Shown in pieces: positions 51,125-60,202 of a stretch of DNA of 64,000 nt. Within the stretch, counting starts at the first letter, position 1. Each line of letters starts with the position of its first letter. Source of the stretch: JANMEB01 sp041745295 (lineage in GTDB: Bacteria > Planctomycetota > Planctomycetia > Pirellulales > Pirellulaceae); NCBI GenBank assembly GCA_041745295.1, contig JBGTJE010000060.1, positions 219,750 through 283,749 on the forward strand. Direction: 5' to 3'. The notes beneath the pieces were generated by a model. It did not search any database. It saw nothing but the letters and a program-made list of their open reading frames with translations, and was not told the DNA's origin. The position numbers were made by a program, and so were the translations under genes.

Positions 51125-52555
51125 ATGGAAGTCAAGTACAAGTTGTCGGTTGCCGTGAAATCTTGCTCGCATCGAGTCCTGCTTGCCGTGGCGGTGTTTT
51201 GCCGTGCAGTGGCGGTCAGCAATGCCGACGACGAGGTTCCCGGCGTCAAACTGATCGATCCTCGATCGTATGGTTTTCACGCCGCGCCGGATCAGGTCAT
51301 CGTCCCGATCGATCAACGCGTCTTGGCTCAATACCAAGACGAAGTCGTTGTCGCCAAAGTGCATGCGCGCGTGGGCGAAAACTTGATTTTGCTAATGCCC
51401 GATGGAATCCTCGAGGATCGCCGTGCGGACGAAGTTCAACTGACCGAAAAAGAATTTGTTGCAATGGAGATGAATCGTCTAGCCGAACGCCTTCGCGTGG
51501 GACCACTGGCCGACTTCAAAGTCAAGAAATCCAAGCATTACCTGTTCGTCTACAACGTTTCTGATGGCTATGTCGACGCCACTCGCCGAATTTTGGAATC
51601 GATGGACCGCGGCCTGGCGACGTTTACTCGCAAGTTGGGCTGTGATCCGTATGAACCGATCGTCCCGTTGGTCGTCGTCATGTTTGCGACCGAGAAGGAA
51701 TTCCGGCAATATAAGGCAATGCCTCCCCAAGTCGTTGCGTATTACAACGTCGTCACGAACCAAATCGTTCTCCACGAAGAGCCCCCGATGATGAAAACGC
51801 GACCGGATTTGGCGATCGGTCAAGCGTTGTCCACAATCGCCCATGAGGGGACGCACCAGATTTTGCATAACATCGGCGTGCAACAACGGCTCTCCGTTTG
51901 GCCGATGTGGCTCAACGAAGGATTAGCCGAGTATTTGGCACCGACCAGTTTCGGCAACAACAACCGCTGGAAAGGGGGAGGGGAGGTCAATGACTTGCGA
52001 ATGTTCGAACTGGAGACTTACATCCAAAGTCGCTCTTATAAGGGACTCGATGGCGAGACCATTCGGAACACGATCCAGGCCCAACAACTTGATTCGACCG
52101 GGTACGCAACGGCGTGGGCGCTTACCCATTTTTTGGTCGAGAAAAAGAATAAAAGCTTTCGGGAATACATGCGGCTGTTGTCCACAATGAAGCCGTTGCA
52201 AGGAATGGCGGCTAAACCCAATCAGCCCATTCTGGAAAACGTCGAACAGTTCGACAAATACTTTAGCGAGGACTATGCCAACCTCGAAGCCGAGCTCGTG
52301 CAGCATTTCGAAAAGTTGCCCTACACATCGCCGGTTGCTGCATCTCCGCATTTTGTCGCATTGATTCAATATCCCGATGGGAATAAGAGCATTCGTCGCG
52401 GCGGATTTTTTTATAAGCGCGAAGAGGCCGATCTCTGGCTCCAAGGCTACCTGGGAGAACTCGACGAAACGAAGCGAGCCTCGGCCCAATGCGAGATCGA
52501 GGAATTTCGCAATCGCGCCGACGCAAACCGACGGCTATCCAATTGGACGAAATAG
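51125..52555 (+). CDS. DUF1570 family protein, putative zinc metallopeptidase
   Basis: A 476-residue exported protein from ATG 51125 (signal-like VLLAVAVFCRAVAVSNA). The catalytic-looking segment is HEGTH at residues 240-244 followed by WLNEGLAEYLAP with E265, the HExxH...E pattern of gluzincin peptidases. The family (DUF1570) is typical of planctomycetes. An N-terminal beta-rich part of about 120 residues precedes the peptidase-like centre. Activity has not been shown for the family to my knowledge. It stands alone. Confidence 0.8.
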   Translation: MEVKYKLSVAVKSCSHRVLLAVAVFCRAVAVSNADDEVPGVKLIDPRSYGFHAAPDQVIVPIDQRVLAQYQDEVVVAKVHARVGENLILLMPDGILEDRRADEVQLTEKEFVAMEMNRLAERLRVGPLADFKVKKSKHYLFVYNVSDGYVDATRRILESMDRGLATFTRKLGCDPYEPIVPLVVVMFATEKEFRQYKAMPPQVVAYYNVVTNQIVLHEEPPMMKTRPDLAIGQALSTIAHEGTHQILHNIGVQQRLSVWPMWLNEGLAEYLAPTSFGNNNRWKGGGEVNDLRMFELETYIQSRSYKGLDGETIRNTIQAQQLDSTGYATAWALTHFLVEKKNKSFREYMRLLSTMKPLQGMAAKPNQPILENVEQFDKYFSEDYANLEAELVQHFEKLPYTSPVAASPHFVALIQYPDGNKSIRRGGFFYKREEADLWLQGYLGELDETKRASAQCEIEEFRNRADANRRLSNWTK

Positions 52556-52597
52556 GCCGGACTCGAAACTTTGTCGCGGAGTGACGGGGGGGATGAC

Positions 52598-52655
52598 GGT
52601 AGCCGGGGCGTTTGAACGCCCTGGGACCCAAGTCCGCCGGCCCAATCAGTTGCAA
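52598..52655. repeat. GCCGGGGCGTTTGAACGCCC element
   Basis: GCCGGGGCGTTTGAACGCCC followed by TGGGACCCAAGTCCGCCGGCCC; GGGCGTTTGAACGCCC-type and GGGACCCA pairings are visible. It lies in the 199-base gap before the 79-residue gene. Confidence 0.6.
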
Positions 52656-52754
52656 ACGCCATCGTCTAGGCAATCCCGCGGAAAGTGTTTGTGGACGTGG
52701 CAAAAGTTGCATAGAATTAGGGACATCGCACTGGCAGGCTTGAGGAGAATCGAG

Positions 52755-52994
52755 ATGCTCGAAGCAAAACAAGTAGTCGACAAATACTTTTTGGAAACGC
52801 GTTGCATGTTGATCGAAATCGCCGCGACGCTCGATCGCGTCGAACGCGCCGCCGAGCGCCATTCCGGTGTCGCGACCTATGCCGACGATCGAATCGAGCA
52901 GATTCGCAGCTCGCTGGCGTTTTTGGCCGACAAGAACAGCGGCCCCAATCGCAGCGAACAAGTGCTGCTGATGTTTACCGATAAAGAGCAATAA
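52755..52994 (+). CDS. Small helical protein, 79 residues
   Basis: ATG 52755 has GAGGAG at 52742-52747, seven bases upstream, a strong ribosome site. The peptide (MLEAKQVVDKYFLETRCMLI, then AATLDRVERAAERHSG) is predicted to be helical and acidic to neutral. Function unknown; it looks like one of the short conserved cytoplasmic proteins of this phylum. There is no signal peptide. Confidence 0.7.
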   Translation: MLEAKQVVDKYFLETRCMLIEIAATLDRVERAAERHSGVATYADDRIEQIRSSLAFLADKNSGPNRSEQVLLMFTDKEQ

Positions 52995-53020
52995 AAACTT
53001 ATCCAAAATCCATCATCGTT

Positions 53021-53060
53021 CCCTCGCCCGCGCTTCGGGGGAGAGAGTAAGGTGAGGGGG
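53021..53060. repeat. CCCTCGCCC...GGGGGAGAGAGTAAGGTGAGG palindrome, copy 7
   Basis: CCCTCGCCCGCGCTTCGGGG followed by GAGAGAGTAAGGTGAGGGGG. The seventh member of the CCCTC family, between two plus-strand genes. Confidence 0.75.
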
Positions 53061-53147
53061 CGTTTGAGTCTTCGAATAGGCCCGAAGCCTCAATAACACG
53101 CTGTTTGCATATCTGGCCGATTTGAGTTGACTGTCGAGGAGCCAAGC

Positions 53148-53993
53148 ATGCAAATCATTCAACCGCATTACCACGCGATCGCGCGAACGGCGCAGGATTA
53201 CGAACGAATGGCGATGTCCGGCGTCGTGGCCGTCGCGGAGCCAGCGTTTTGGGCGGGTTTCGATCGCCGTTATCCCGAAACGTTTATTGATTACTTTCGC
53301 CAAATCAGCGAGTTTGAGCCGACGCGCGCGGCGCAGTACGGCATTCGGCATTTTTGTTGGGTGGGCGTCAATCCCAAAGAGGCCGAGAACCCGGACCTCA
53401 GCCGCGATGTGCTCCAAGAGATGCCGGCGTTTTTTCGAAAGCCAACCGTCTTGGGGGTCGGCGAAATCGGATTTCACAAGACGACAAAGAACGAGGAAGA
53501 CATCTTCGCGGCCCAAGTCGAAATGGCCCTGTCGCATGATCAATTGATCTTGATCCATACACCGCATCTTCAAGACAAGGTTCGCGGAACCAAGCGCACC
53601 CTGGAGGTGCTTCGGACCCTCAACGTCGACCCCAGCCGCGTTTGGATCGATCATGTGGAAGAGCACACGATCCGTGCTCCGCTCGACGCCGGCTATTGGG
53701 TCGGCTTTACGCTTTATCCGATCACCAAATGCTCGCCGAAGCGTGCCGTCGATATGCTTGAGGAATACGGGTCCGAAAGGATCCTCGTCAATTCGTCGGC
53801 GGACTGGGGGCCGAGCGATCCGTTCACGTTACAGGAATGTGTGATGGAATTTCGCAGTCGAGGCAACTCGCTCCAGCAGGCGATCGAGATCTTTCATAAT
53901 AATCCCTGCCGATTCTTGGGACAGAATCCCAAATTCGATCTGCAGCCGATTCAAATCATCGCCGTCGACACCGCGAATACAATGTCCGCATAG
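53148..53993 (+). CDS. TatD-like metal-dependent hydrolase (EboB-like)
   Basis: A 281-residue protein from ATG 53148, with GAGGAG at 53136-53141. It has the amidohydrolase/TatD layout: a first-strand metal motif QPHYHA (H-x-H), GVGEIGFH in the middle, LIHTPH and IDHVEEHT, then LVNSSADWGPSD with the final Asp. Those supply the metal ligands. TatD-type enzymes are nucleases or phosphoesterases; this subgroup is, from memory, closer to the EboB proteins of the ebo metabolite cluster than to TatD proper. No other ebo gene is beside it. Confidence 0.78.
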   Translation: MQIIQPHYHAIARTAQDYERMAMSGVVAVAEPAFWAGFDRRYPETFIDYFRQISEFEPTRAAQYGIRHFCWVGVNPKEAENPDLSRDVLQEMPAFFRKPTVLGVGEIGFHKTTKNEEDIFAAQVEMALSHDQLILIHTPHLQDKVRGTKRTLEVLRTLNVDPSRVWIDHVEEHTIRAPLDAGYWVGFTLYPITKCSPKRAVDMLEEYGSERILVNSSADWGPSDPFTLQECVMEFRSRGNSLQQAIEIFHNNPCRFLGQNPKFDLQPIQIIAVDTANTMSA

Positions 53994-54209
53994 TCGACAA
54001 AATCGAATCTACCGCGCGCGGGAAATGCGCTTGGTTTCGTTTGACGAAGACGTGTCAATCAATCCGATTGCAACCGATCCGTGCGTTGGCATGCATCGGC
54101 CCAGCTGCACGCTCCGATAACACTCGCAGCGCGAGCGGAAGCGGTCTAGTCTTTACCGGCGTTCCAAATGAACTCGCATCGTTCGCAGTTCTCATCGAAC
54201 AAGGTCCTT

Positions 54210-55214
54210 ATGAAGCTGTCTCGGATCCTGCAGGTTTCGCTGATTGTCTTGCTCGCCCCCGCTTTCTGCCAAGCCCAAGGCAGATGGGACAAGTTCCAAC
54301 AAAAAATGGAGGAATTTCGACCCAAGGGAAAACTGATTCAACAGATTAAAGACGGCTTGGAAGGTGAGGCGTCAGACGACAACGCCAACTCCAATCCGGC
54401 AACGCAACAGTCCAAGGCCGCGGCAAAGCCTGTCGGTCAGGCTCAATCAAATTCGTCGCGTCGAGTTCCAGCGAAGCAAGTAAGTGGGCGCTCAATTCTG
54501 AACACGGCTCGCAAACTTCCGTCGGGAGATGTCGTCCTCGGGATTCAAGTCGACCCAGCGTTCTTGCCGGCGCAGAGACTTGTGATCAGTGAAGTCGAGG
54601 CCGATTCGCCCGCGCATAAAGCGGGAATCCGAACCGGCGACCAGATCACATCGATTGGTGGCATCTCAACGAATAGCTTGAAAGCGCTCGACGGCGTCCT
54701 CAATTCACTGAACGCGGGGGACCAAGTGGTCATCGAATTTGTCCGCAATCGCAAGGCGGAAAAGACGTTGGTGCGGTTCGAGAAGCCGGTTGCTGCTCCC
54801 AGAAATTCGTTGGAGAATCAACTCGAGTCGGGTGTCGCAGAACTGCCCCCGACTCCGGACGTGCTCGACACATCTGTGACGTCGCCCGGCGCTTCGCCGT
54901 CCGAGGGACTCCACAGCGTGCTGTCTGCAACGCCGAACGCAAACCTAGCAATCATTGGCCCGCGTCGCAATCCATCTTACTTTCCAGCCGATGCAGGGAT
55001 GCCGCAGGTTGTCGGCAATGGCGGGCGCAATGGGCAATCCGCCGATGATCTTGCCCTGGCGTCTCCCGATCAACTTCGCGCGCGAATCCGTGAACAACAA
55101 CTGTTGATCGAGCATCTTCAACAGCAGCTTCAGCAGGTGAAGTTTTCGAATCCATTGCCGGTCCAGGTTCAAGCGGATTCCGAGACTTTGATTATCGATC
55201 CCAACGGCAATTAG
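54210..55214 (+). CDS. Exported PDZ-domain protein with C-terminal coiled coil
   Basis: A 334-residue protein. ATG 54210 has AAGG five bases upstream and opens a signal peptide (ILQVSLIVLLAPAFCQAQ). A single PDZ domain spans about residues 115-200: LVISEVEADSPAHKAGIRTGD, ITSIGGISTNSLKALDGVL and DQVVIEFVRN. The N-terminal 100 residues are charged and Ala/Gln-rich, and the last 60 form a short coiled coil (IREQQLLIEHLQQQLQQV). PDZ domains bind exposed peptide tails, so a periplasmic scaffold or protease partner is plausible; there is no protease domain. It stands alone before a long repeat region. Confidence 0.78.
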   Translation: MKLSRILQVSLIVLLAPAFCQAQGRWDKFQQKMEEFRPKGKLIQQIKDGLEGEASDDNANSNPATQQSKAAAKPVGQAQSNSSRRVPAKQVSGRSILNTARKLPSGDVVLGIQVDPAFLPAQRLVISEVEADSPAHKAGIRTGDQITSIGGISTNSLKALDGVLNSLNAGDQVVIEFVRNRKAEKTLVRFEKPVAAPRNSLENQLESGVAELPPTPDVLDTSVTSPGASPSEGLHSVLSATPNANLAIIGPRRNPSYFPADAGMPQVVGNGGRNGQSADDLALASPDQLRARIREQQLLIEHLQQQLQQVKFSNPLPVQVQADSETLIIDPNGN

Positions 55215-55871
55215 GTTTGTTTAACGGCAAGCCGAAGGCGACGGCGCGAGTTACGTCACCGATTCGGTAATTGCGTACGCGCAAACGACATTCAAGCACG
55301 CGAATCGGTATTGGGATTCTTCTCGCAATTGATTCTTTCGCCACAACGTGGCATACCTATGTCAGCCCAGGCCAACGGCCTCGTTGTTGTACGCAAGTTA
55401 TTGTCTTGAACCGCGAAGCGGTGTTATGCAATAGCCTGGGACGCCAGTCCCAGGTACGCAATCGGAAAATTAGCTCGGAACCGCGAAGCGGTGGCATGAT
55501 TTCGTATCCCTTGCCGCCGCTTCGCGGCTCAAAACCCTTAATTCGCCAACGACCGGGGCTGGCGCCCCAGGCTATCGTCTGCCGCCGCTTCGCGGCTGAA
55601 GTGATGTGTATTACTGCGAGGCCTTCGTCCTAGCTTAAGCAAACAGTTTGGCCCTTGGCCTGCAATCCGTGTTCGGATTATTCCACCGCTGCCGTTTACC
55701 ATCTCCCCCGTTGACGGCCGGATTGCGCGGCTGGTGCGGATCGTACGTATTCTGCCGGCGCGACGCAAGAAAACCACAACTTGGCCCACGCATGTCGCAA
55801 AAGGTGGGCTATGTTTTCTCGTTGCGGTGACTTTTCAGCCACGGCGCTTGTCCTTTGTCACGACCAGAAAT
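55215..55871. repeat. 657-bp repeat cluster between the PDZ and tad genes
   Basis: No gene. It contains a TTTAACGGCAAGCCGAAGGC unit (55219-55245, copy at 63813), GCCCAGGCCAACGGCC (about 55365), two AACCGCGAAGCGGTG units (about 55410 and 55470) flanking a TGGGACGCCAGTCCCA hairpin (about 55437-55453), CCGCCGCTTCGCGGCT twice (about 55514 and 55581), and GGGGCTGGCGCCCC (about 55556). All are short palindromes. It also holds the promoter of the tad genes, which was not located. Confidence 0.7.
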
Positions 55872-57188
55872 ATGAACGCATCAACAACATCATTTGCCTC
55901 AGAAACCAACGCAGACTTTAACGAACTCAAGCAGCGGATCCACCAAAAGCTAATCGCGAAACTCGACTTGAATCGAGTCAGCGAATTGGAAGGTGGCGTG
56001 TTGCGGCGAGAAATCAAATCGGTGATCGAGCACCTATGCGACGCCGAAAACACGATGCTCAATCGCACGGAACGCGAACGACTGGTCGAGGAAGTCCTCG
56101 ACGAAACGTTTGGCTTGGGTCCTCTCGAGTTGCTGCTCAAGGATCCGACCATCAGCGATATCATGATCAACGGTCCGGACAATGTTTATGTAGAACGCAA
56201 TGGCAAAATGCATAAGACCGACGTTCGGTTCCGCGACAATTCGCATCTTGTTCAGATCATCGACCGGATTGTCTCCAAGGTCGGCCGACGCGTTGATGAG
56301 ACTTGTCCGATGGTGGACGCCCGCTTGGAAGATGGCTCGCGCGTCAATGCGATTATCCCGCCGCTCGCGTTGGACGGCGCGGCGATGTCGATTCGCCGAT
56401 TCGGCTCAAGCCCGCTCAAACTTGAGAACTTACTGGCCTTCAAAGCGTTCACTCCAGAAATGGTGATGTTGATGGAAGGGGCGATGAAAGCCCGGCTGAA
56501 CATCGTAATTTCCGGCGGTACCGGTTCCGGCAAAACCACATTGCTGAACACTCTCTCCAGCTTTATTTCGAACTCGGACCGCATCATCACGATCGAGGAC
56601 GCGGCCGAATTACAACTGCAACAGGATCACGTCGTGCGGTTGGAAACGCGGCCCGCGAATATCGAAGGTCGCGGCGCGGTCACCGCGACGGATTTGGTCC
56701 GGAACTGCTTGCGCATGCGGCCCGAACGGATCATCATCGGCGAATGCCGCGGAGCGGAAGCGCTGGACATGCTCCAGGCCATGAACACGGGTCACGAAGG
56801 CTCGATGACAACGGCCCACGCCAATACGCCGCGCGATTGCATCGCTCGTTTGGAAACGATGATTATGATGTCGGGGTTTGAACTGCCGGTCAAAGCAATG
56901 CGGCAACAGATCGCCAGCGCGGTGAACTTGATTATCCAAGCCAGCCGAATTCAAGGTGGCAAACGTCGCGTAACTCAGATCACCGAAATCGTCGGGATGG
57001 AAAACGATACGCTCATCATGCAGGACATTTTCAAATACATCCAAGACGGCGTCGACGAAAACGGGCGGGCGATCGGTCGATTCGTATGCACGGGGATTCG
57101 TCCCAAGTGCATGGATCGGTTGGAATCGTCCGGTGTCCGTTTGCCGGCCAGTATTTTTCGCGAACGTGTCATGCTGCAAGACAATTAA
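55872..57188 (+). CDS. tadA: Tad/Flp pilus assembly ATPase TadA (CpaF)
   Basis: A 438-residue secretion ATPase of the type II/IV superfamily that powers Flp pilus or related type II-like secretion. ATG 55872 gives the normal CpaF N-terminus (NELKQRIHQKLIAKLDL). Walker A is GGTGSGKT at residues 215-222, with IVISG before it. ITIEDAAELQL (Asp box), RMRPERIIIGECRG (Walker B-like) and TGHEGSMTTAHAN (His box) follow. Length is standard. tadB and tadC follow on the same strand after 77 and 3 bases, so all three form an operon. Confidence 0.94.
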   Translation: MNASTTSFASETNADFNELKQRIHQKLIAKLDLNRVSELEGGVLRREIKSVIEHLCDAENTMLNRTERERLVEEVLDETFGLGPLELLLKDPTISDIMINGPDNVYVERNGKMHKTDVRFRDNSHLVQIIDRIVSKVGRRVDETCPMVDARLEDGSRVNAIIPPLALDGAAMSIRRFGSSPLKLENLLAFKAFTPEMVMLMEGAMKARLNIVISGGTGSGKTTLLNTLSSFISNSDRIITIEDAAELQLQQDHVVRLETRPANIEGRGAVTATDLVRNCLRMRPERIIIGECRGAEALDMLQAMNTGHEGSMTTAHANTPRDCIARLETMIMMSGFELPVKAMRQQIASAVNLIIQASRIQGGKRRVTQITEIVGMENDTLIMQDIFKYIQDGVDENGRAIGRFVCTGIRPKCMDRLESSGVRLPASIFRERVMLQDN

Positions 57189-57265
57189 TCCATTAACGAC
57201 CGCGGCCCAAGCAGCGGTCTCCGTTTGAATCACGCATCCATTGAGTTTTTCGAGCGACCTCACCC

Positions 57266-58234
57266 ATGTTTCAAATCCTCATTATCGCATCGGTTTTTGT
57301 TTGCGTTGCCACGCTGATCGGCGGCCTGGCTTTGAACATCCGCAGCAAAAGAGACGACAGCGACCTGGCCAGCCGTTTGCAGGACATTACGAGAAACGGC
57401 GGACGGGGCAAAGCGCGCAAAGATGGAAACGTCTCGGTGTTGTTATCGCCTCTGAATGACGTGCCGAATCAGTTGGAAAAACTGGTCAGTCGTTTCTTCA
57501 ACATGCGGCAACAGCTTGATCAAGCCGGCTTGCGAACTGAAACTAACAAGTTTTTGTTGATCGTTGCCGGTTGCAGTCTCGTGGTGGCCTTCGCTTGGTA
57601 CATCCTTTCACCCTGGAAGGTAATGACGCCACTGTTTTTATTGGTTGGCGCCATGTTGCCCTTGGGATGGCTGTGGTTCAAACGTCGCCGGAGGATGAAG
57701 CGGTTTGGGGCCCAGTTGCCCGAAGCACTAGAACTCATGGCGCGGGCTCTGCGGGCCGGCCATAGCTTGCCAGCAGGAATTCAATTGGTGGCCCAACAGA
57801 TGAGCGATCCAATCGGCCCGGAATTCTCGCGCTGTTACGAAGAACAAAATCTTGGCTCGCCGATGGACCAAGCCATTCGTCAAATGACCGAACGCGTTCC
57901 CAACGTGGATCTCAAGTTTTTCGCAACGGCAGTTATCCTGCAACGGCAAACGGGCGGCGACTTGGCCGAAATCCTCAACAAGATTGGACACCTCATTCGC
58001 GAACGATTCATTATTTGGGGCCAAATTCAATCACTCACCGGCGAAGGTCGGTTGTCCGGCATCGTCTTGCTGGCGTTGCCGCCGATCCTGTTCGTTGTGA
58101 TGCTCCGGCTCAATTACGACTATGTGATGATGCTATTCAATGATCCATTGGGTCAAAAAATGTTGATCGCCGGAATTATCTCGCAAATCATCGGCGCGGT
58201 CGTGATCAAGAAAATTATCACCATCAAGGTCTAA
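57266..58234 (+). CDS. tadB: Tad pilus assembly inner-membrane protein TadB
   Basis: A 322-residue GspF-type membrane protein that forms the platform of the Tad machine. It has an N-terminal helix (MFQILIIASVFVCVATLIGGLAL), helices around residues 95-115 and 120-140, a cytoplasmic domain with LPEALELMARALRAGHSLPAGI and GGDLAEILNKIGHLIRER, the hallmark of GspF/TadB, then two C-terminal helices. Only three bases separate its stop from tadC. Confidence 0.9.
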   Translation: MFQILIIASVFVCVATLIGGLALNIRSKRDDSDLASRLQDITRNGGRGKARKDGNVSVLLSPLNDVPNQLEKLVSRFFNMRQQLDQAGLRTETNKFLLIVAGCSLVVAFAWYILSPWKVMTPLFLLVGAMLPLGWLWFKRRRRMKRFGAQLPEALELMARALRAGHSLPAGIQLVAQQMSDPIGPEFSRCYEEQNLGSPMDQAIRQMTERVPNVDLKFFATAVILQRQTGGDLAEILNKIGHLIRERFIIWGQIQSLTGEGRLSGIVLLALPPILFVVMLRLNYDYVMMLFNDPLGQKMLIAGIISQIIGAVVIKKIITIKV

Positions 58235-58237
58235 ACC

Positions 58238-59194
58238 ATGATTGCTGCACTTGACTACGCATTGATTGTCCCTATCGCGATCTTCGCCGCCTGCGGCGCA
58301 GGTGCTTGGGTCGTTATCGACTACTTGACGAATAACAAATCGCGGACCGAGTCGCGACTGGATCAATTGCGGAACCGTCGCCCCGGCGAAGCCAAATCCG
58401 CTGTCAAATCGTCGGAGGGCTTTGCGCGAATTCTAGAAAAGGCCAGCCCGGCCTTGTCGAGACCTTTTCAACCGAAGACGGCGAAAGAGACCGGAAAGTT
58501 GGTCCAACGCTTGAGCCACGCCGGTTTTCGGCATGAAGCCGCCGCGGTGTCATTCCTCACGCTTAAGACAATCTGCATGATTGGCGGCCTCCTCCTCGGC
58601 GGTGGCGGCGTAGCGCTGACGATGGGTTTGGGACTCAGCTCGCTGATGAAGGTTGCCGGCATCGGCTTGTTTAGCTTATTCATACCGGATTTGGTCCTGG
58701 CCTTCGTCGCCAAAAAGCGCAAGGAGAAGATCTTTCTTGGTCTGCCCGATGCTCTGGACCTGATGGTCGTCTGCGTCGAAGCCGGTCTGGGACTCGATCA
58801 AGCGATGCGAAAAGTTGCCGAGGAACTTCGCGAATCCAAACCGACGATCGCCTATGAATTCGATATCTGCAACAAACAGCTGCAGTGGGGCCGACAGCGT
58901 GAAGAGGTTTTAACGGATTTGGGTGACCGTGCCGGTGTTGACGATTTAAAGGCATTGTCGTCGATCATCATCCAAGCCGATCGGTTTGGCTCGAGCATCG
59001 GCCAGGCCCTGCGCGTCCAGAGCGATTCGATGCGGACCCGCCGTCGGCAGATCGCCGAGGAAAAAGCGGCGAAGACTGCCGTCAAACTCATCTTCCCGCT
59101 CGTCCTTTTCATTTTTCCAGGCATATTCGTCGTTCTCGTTGGACCCGCTGCAATCACTATGGTCAACGAAATGCTCCCGGCTTTTAAGAAATAG
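58238..59194 (+). CDS. tadC: Tad pilus assembly inner-membrane protein TadC
   Basis: A 318-residue partner of TadB with the same fold: an N-terminal helix, two helices around residues 105-150, LPDALDLMVVCVEAGLGLDQAM, a cytoplasmic domain with LIFPLVLFIFPGIFVVL as the C-terminal membrane segment, and ADRFGSSIGQALRVQSDSMR. TadB and TadC together form the polytopic platform. The next gene is a secreted protein 130 bases on, possibly in the same transcript. No tadE/F pseudopilin, prepilin peptidase, rcpA secretin or tadZ is adjacent, so this is only the core of a Tad locus. Confidence 0.9.
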   Translation: MIAALDYALIVPIAIFAACGAGAWVVIDYLTNNKSRTESRLDQLRNRRPGEAKSAVKSSEGFARILEKASPALSRPFQPKTAKETGKLVQRLSHAGFRHEAAAVSFLTLKTICMIGGLLLGGGGVALTMGLGLSSLMKVAGIGLFSLFIPDLVLAFVAKKRKEKIFLGLPDALDLMVVCVEAGLGLDQAMRKVAEELRESKPTIAYEFDICNKQLQWGRQREEVLTDLGDRAGVDDLKALSSIIIQADRFGSSIGQALRVQSDSMRTRRRQIAEEKAAKTAVKLIFPLVLFIFPGIFVVLVGPAAITMVNEMLPAFKK

Positions 59195-59327
59195 ACCTGA
59201 CGACCAATCTTTTTGCAAAATTCTCCAAACTGTCGCGTGCGTTATCCTCTGAAAGAGTCCGATAACAAACACACGTGGTGGAACCCGAACAGTGAATTGG
59301 CGCACGGATGGCCGGAGAAGAAAAAAG

Positions 59328-59978
59328 ATGATTCGTACCTCGATCGTCATGTTGAGTTTGTCTTGGATCGTTGGAGTCGCTTCGGTTGGCTTGGCCCAGT
59401 CTTGGCCCCCCAACGGTCAATATGGGAATTGCTCGTCGGGCGGATGTGACTCCTACGGCGGCTCGAACGACGCGTCCAGAATTCAGAAGGCGCAAGCGAA
59501 ATGCGACCTCATCAAACAGCAAGCCGATTTGATTGCGCAGCGCAATGATGCGTGGCCCAAGCCCTTTCAGTGCTATGATCGCCAAGCCTATCACTCGGTC
59601 TTCGCAGTGATGACCCAGCGCGGCTGGCAATGCGAATGCACGCTGACGAGTGACCACTTCGACCCCGAAACAAATCAACTTAATCGCGCGGGCAAATCAA
59701 AGATTTCGGGCATCATGAACAACTTGCCGGAAGTGGCTCGACAAGTTCACGTGCTCCAAGATTCCACGGACGAGATCGCAAATACACGACTCGCCAACGT
59801 TCGCGCAGAAATTCAAGATGCGTTTGTCGCACTGCCGCCGCCGGAATTGGCTGTGACGACCAACGTGCCGCACGGCATGTCGGGCGCCTTGGTCGAGGAC
59901 GTGCAAAAGCGATTCATCGCCGGTCTTCCTGAGCCCTCCGTTCCCGCGGCCAAGACGACCACGATCAGCAATCAATAA
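59328..59978 (+). CDS. Secreted Cys-containing protein downstream of tadC
   Basis: A 216-residue protein. ATG 59328, with GGAGAAG about eight bases upstream, opens a signal peptide (SIVMLSLSWIVGVASVGLAQ). The mature part has YGNCSSGGCDSY near its start, a region CYDRQAYHSVFAVMTQRGWQCECTLT, and GKSKISGIMNNLPEVARQVHVLQ, which looks folded. At least five cysteines could pair. No family is recognised. Its position at the end of the tad operon suggests it may be exported by or attached to that machine, which is only an inference. A bidirectional terminator follows. Confidence 0.72.
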   Translation: MIRTSIVMLSLSWIVGVASVGLAQSWPPNGQYGNCSSGGCDSYGGSNDASRIQKAQAKCDLIKQQADLIAQRNDAWPKPFQCYDRQAYHSVFAVMTQRGWQCECTLTSDHFDPETNQLNRAGKSKISGIMNNLPEVARQVHVLQDSTDEIANTRLANVRAEIQDAFVALPPPELAVTTNVPHGMSGALVEDVQKRFIAGLPEPSVPAAKTTTISNQ

Positions 59979-60024
59979 GGCTCCCTCTCGCGACAGCGAG
60001 TAGATCGGGCCGATCAGTCGAGCG

Positions 60025-60055
60025 AACAAAGGTCGGACCCAGTCCGACCTTTGTT
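60025..60055. terminator. Bidirectional terminator between secreted protein and lipoprotein genes
   Basis: A perfect 14-bp stem AACAAAGGTCGGAC/GTCCGACCTTTGTT with a three-base loop. It is T-rich on both sides, so it could serve the convergent genes on either strand. Confidence 0.8.
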
Positions 60056-60100
60056 ATTTGTGGCATCGGACAGATATCATAGGGCGCTTCCCGTGAATCT

Positions 60101-60169
60101 GTAGCGGAACTCGCCAGAGTTTCGGCGCGGTTGAAATCGCCTTGCCCAAGGTCTGGCGACTTCGGCTAC
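60101..60169. repeat. Dispersed GTAGC...GCTAC palindromic repeat, copy 3
   Basis: Begins GTAGCGGAACTCGCCAGAG and ends GTCTGGCGACTTCGGCTAC. It has the best-preserved inverted ends of the three copies (3869, 37523, 60101). Confidence 0.8.
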
Positions 60170-60202
60170 AAAACGACGGACGCGCAACTTCAGATTCCGC
60201 CC

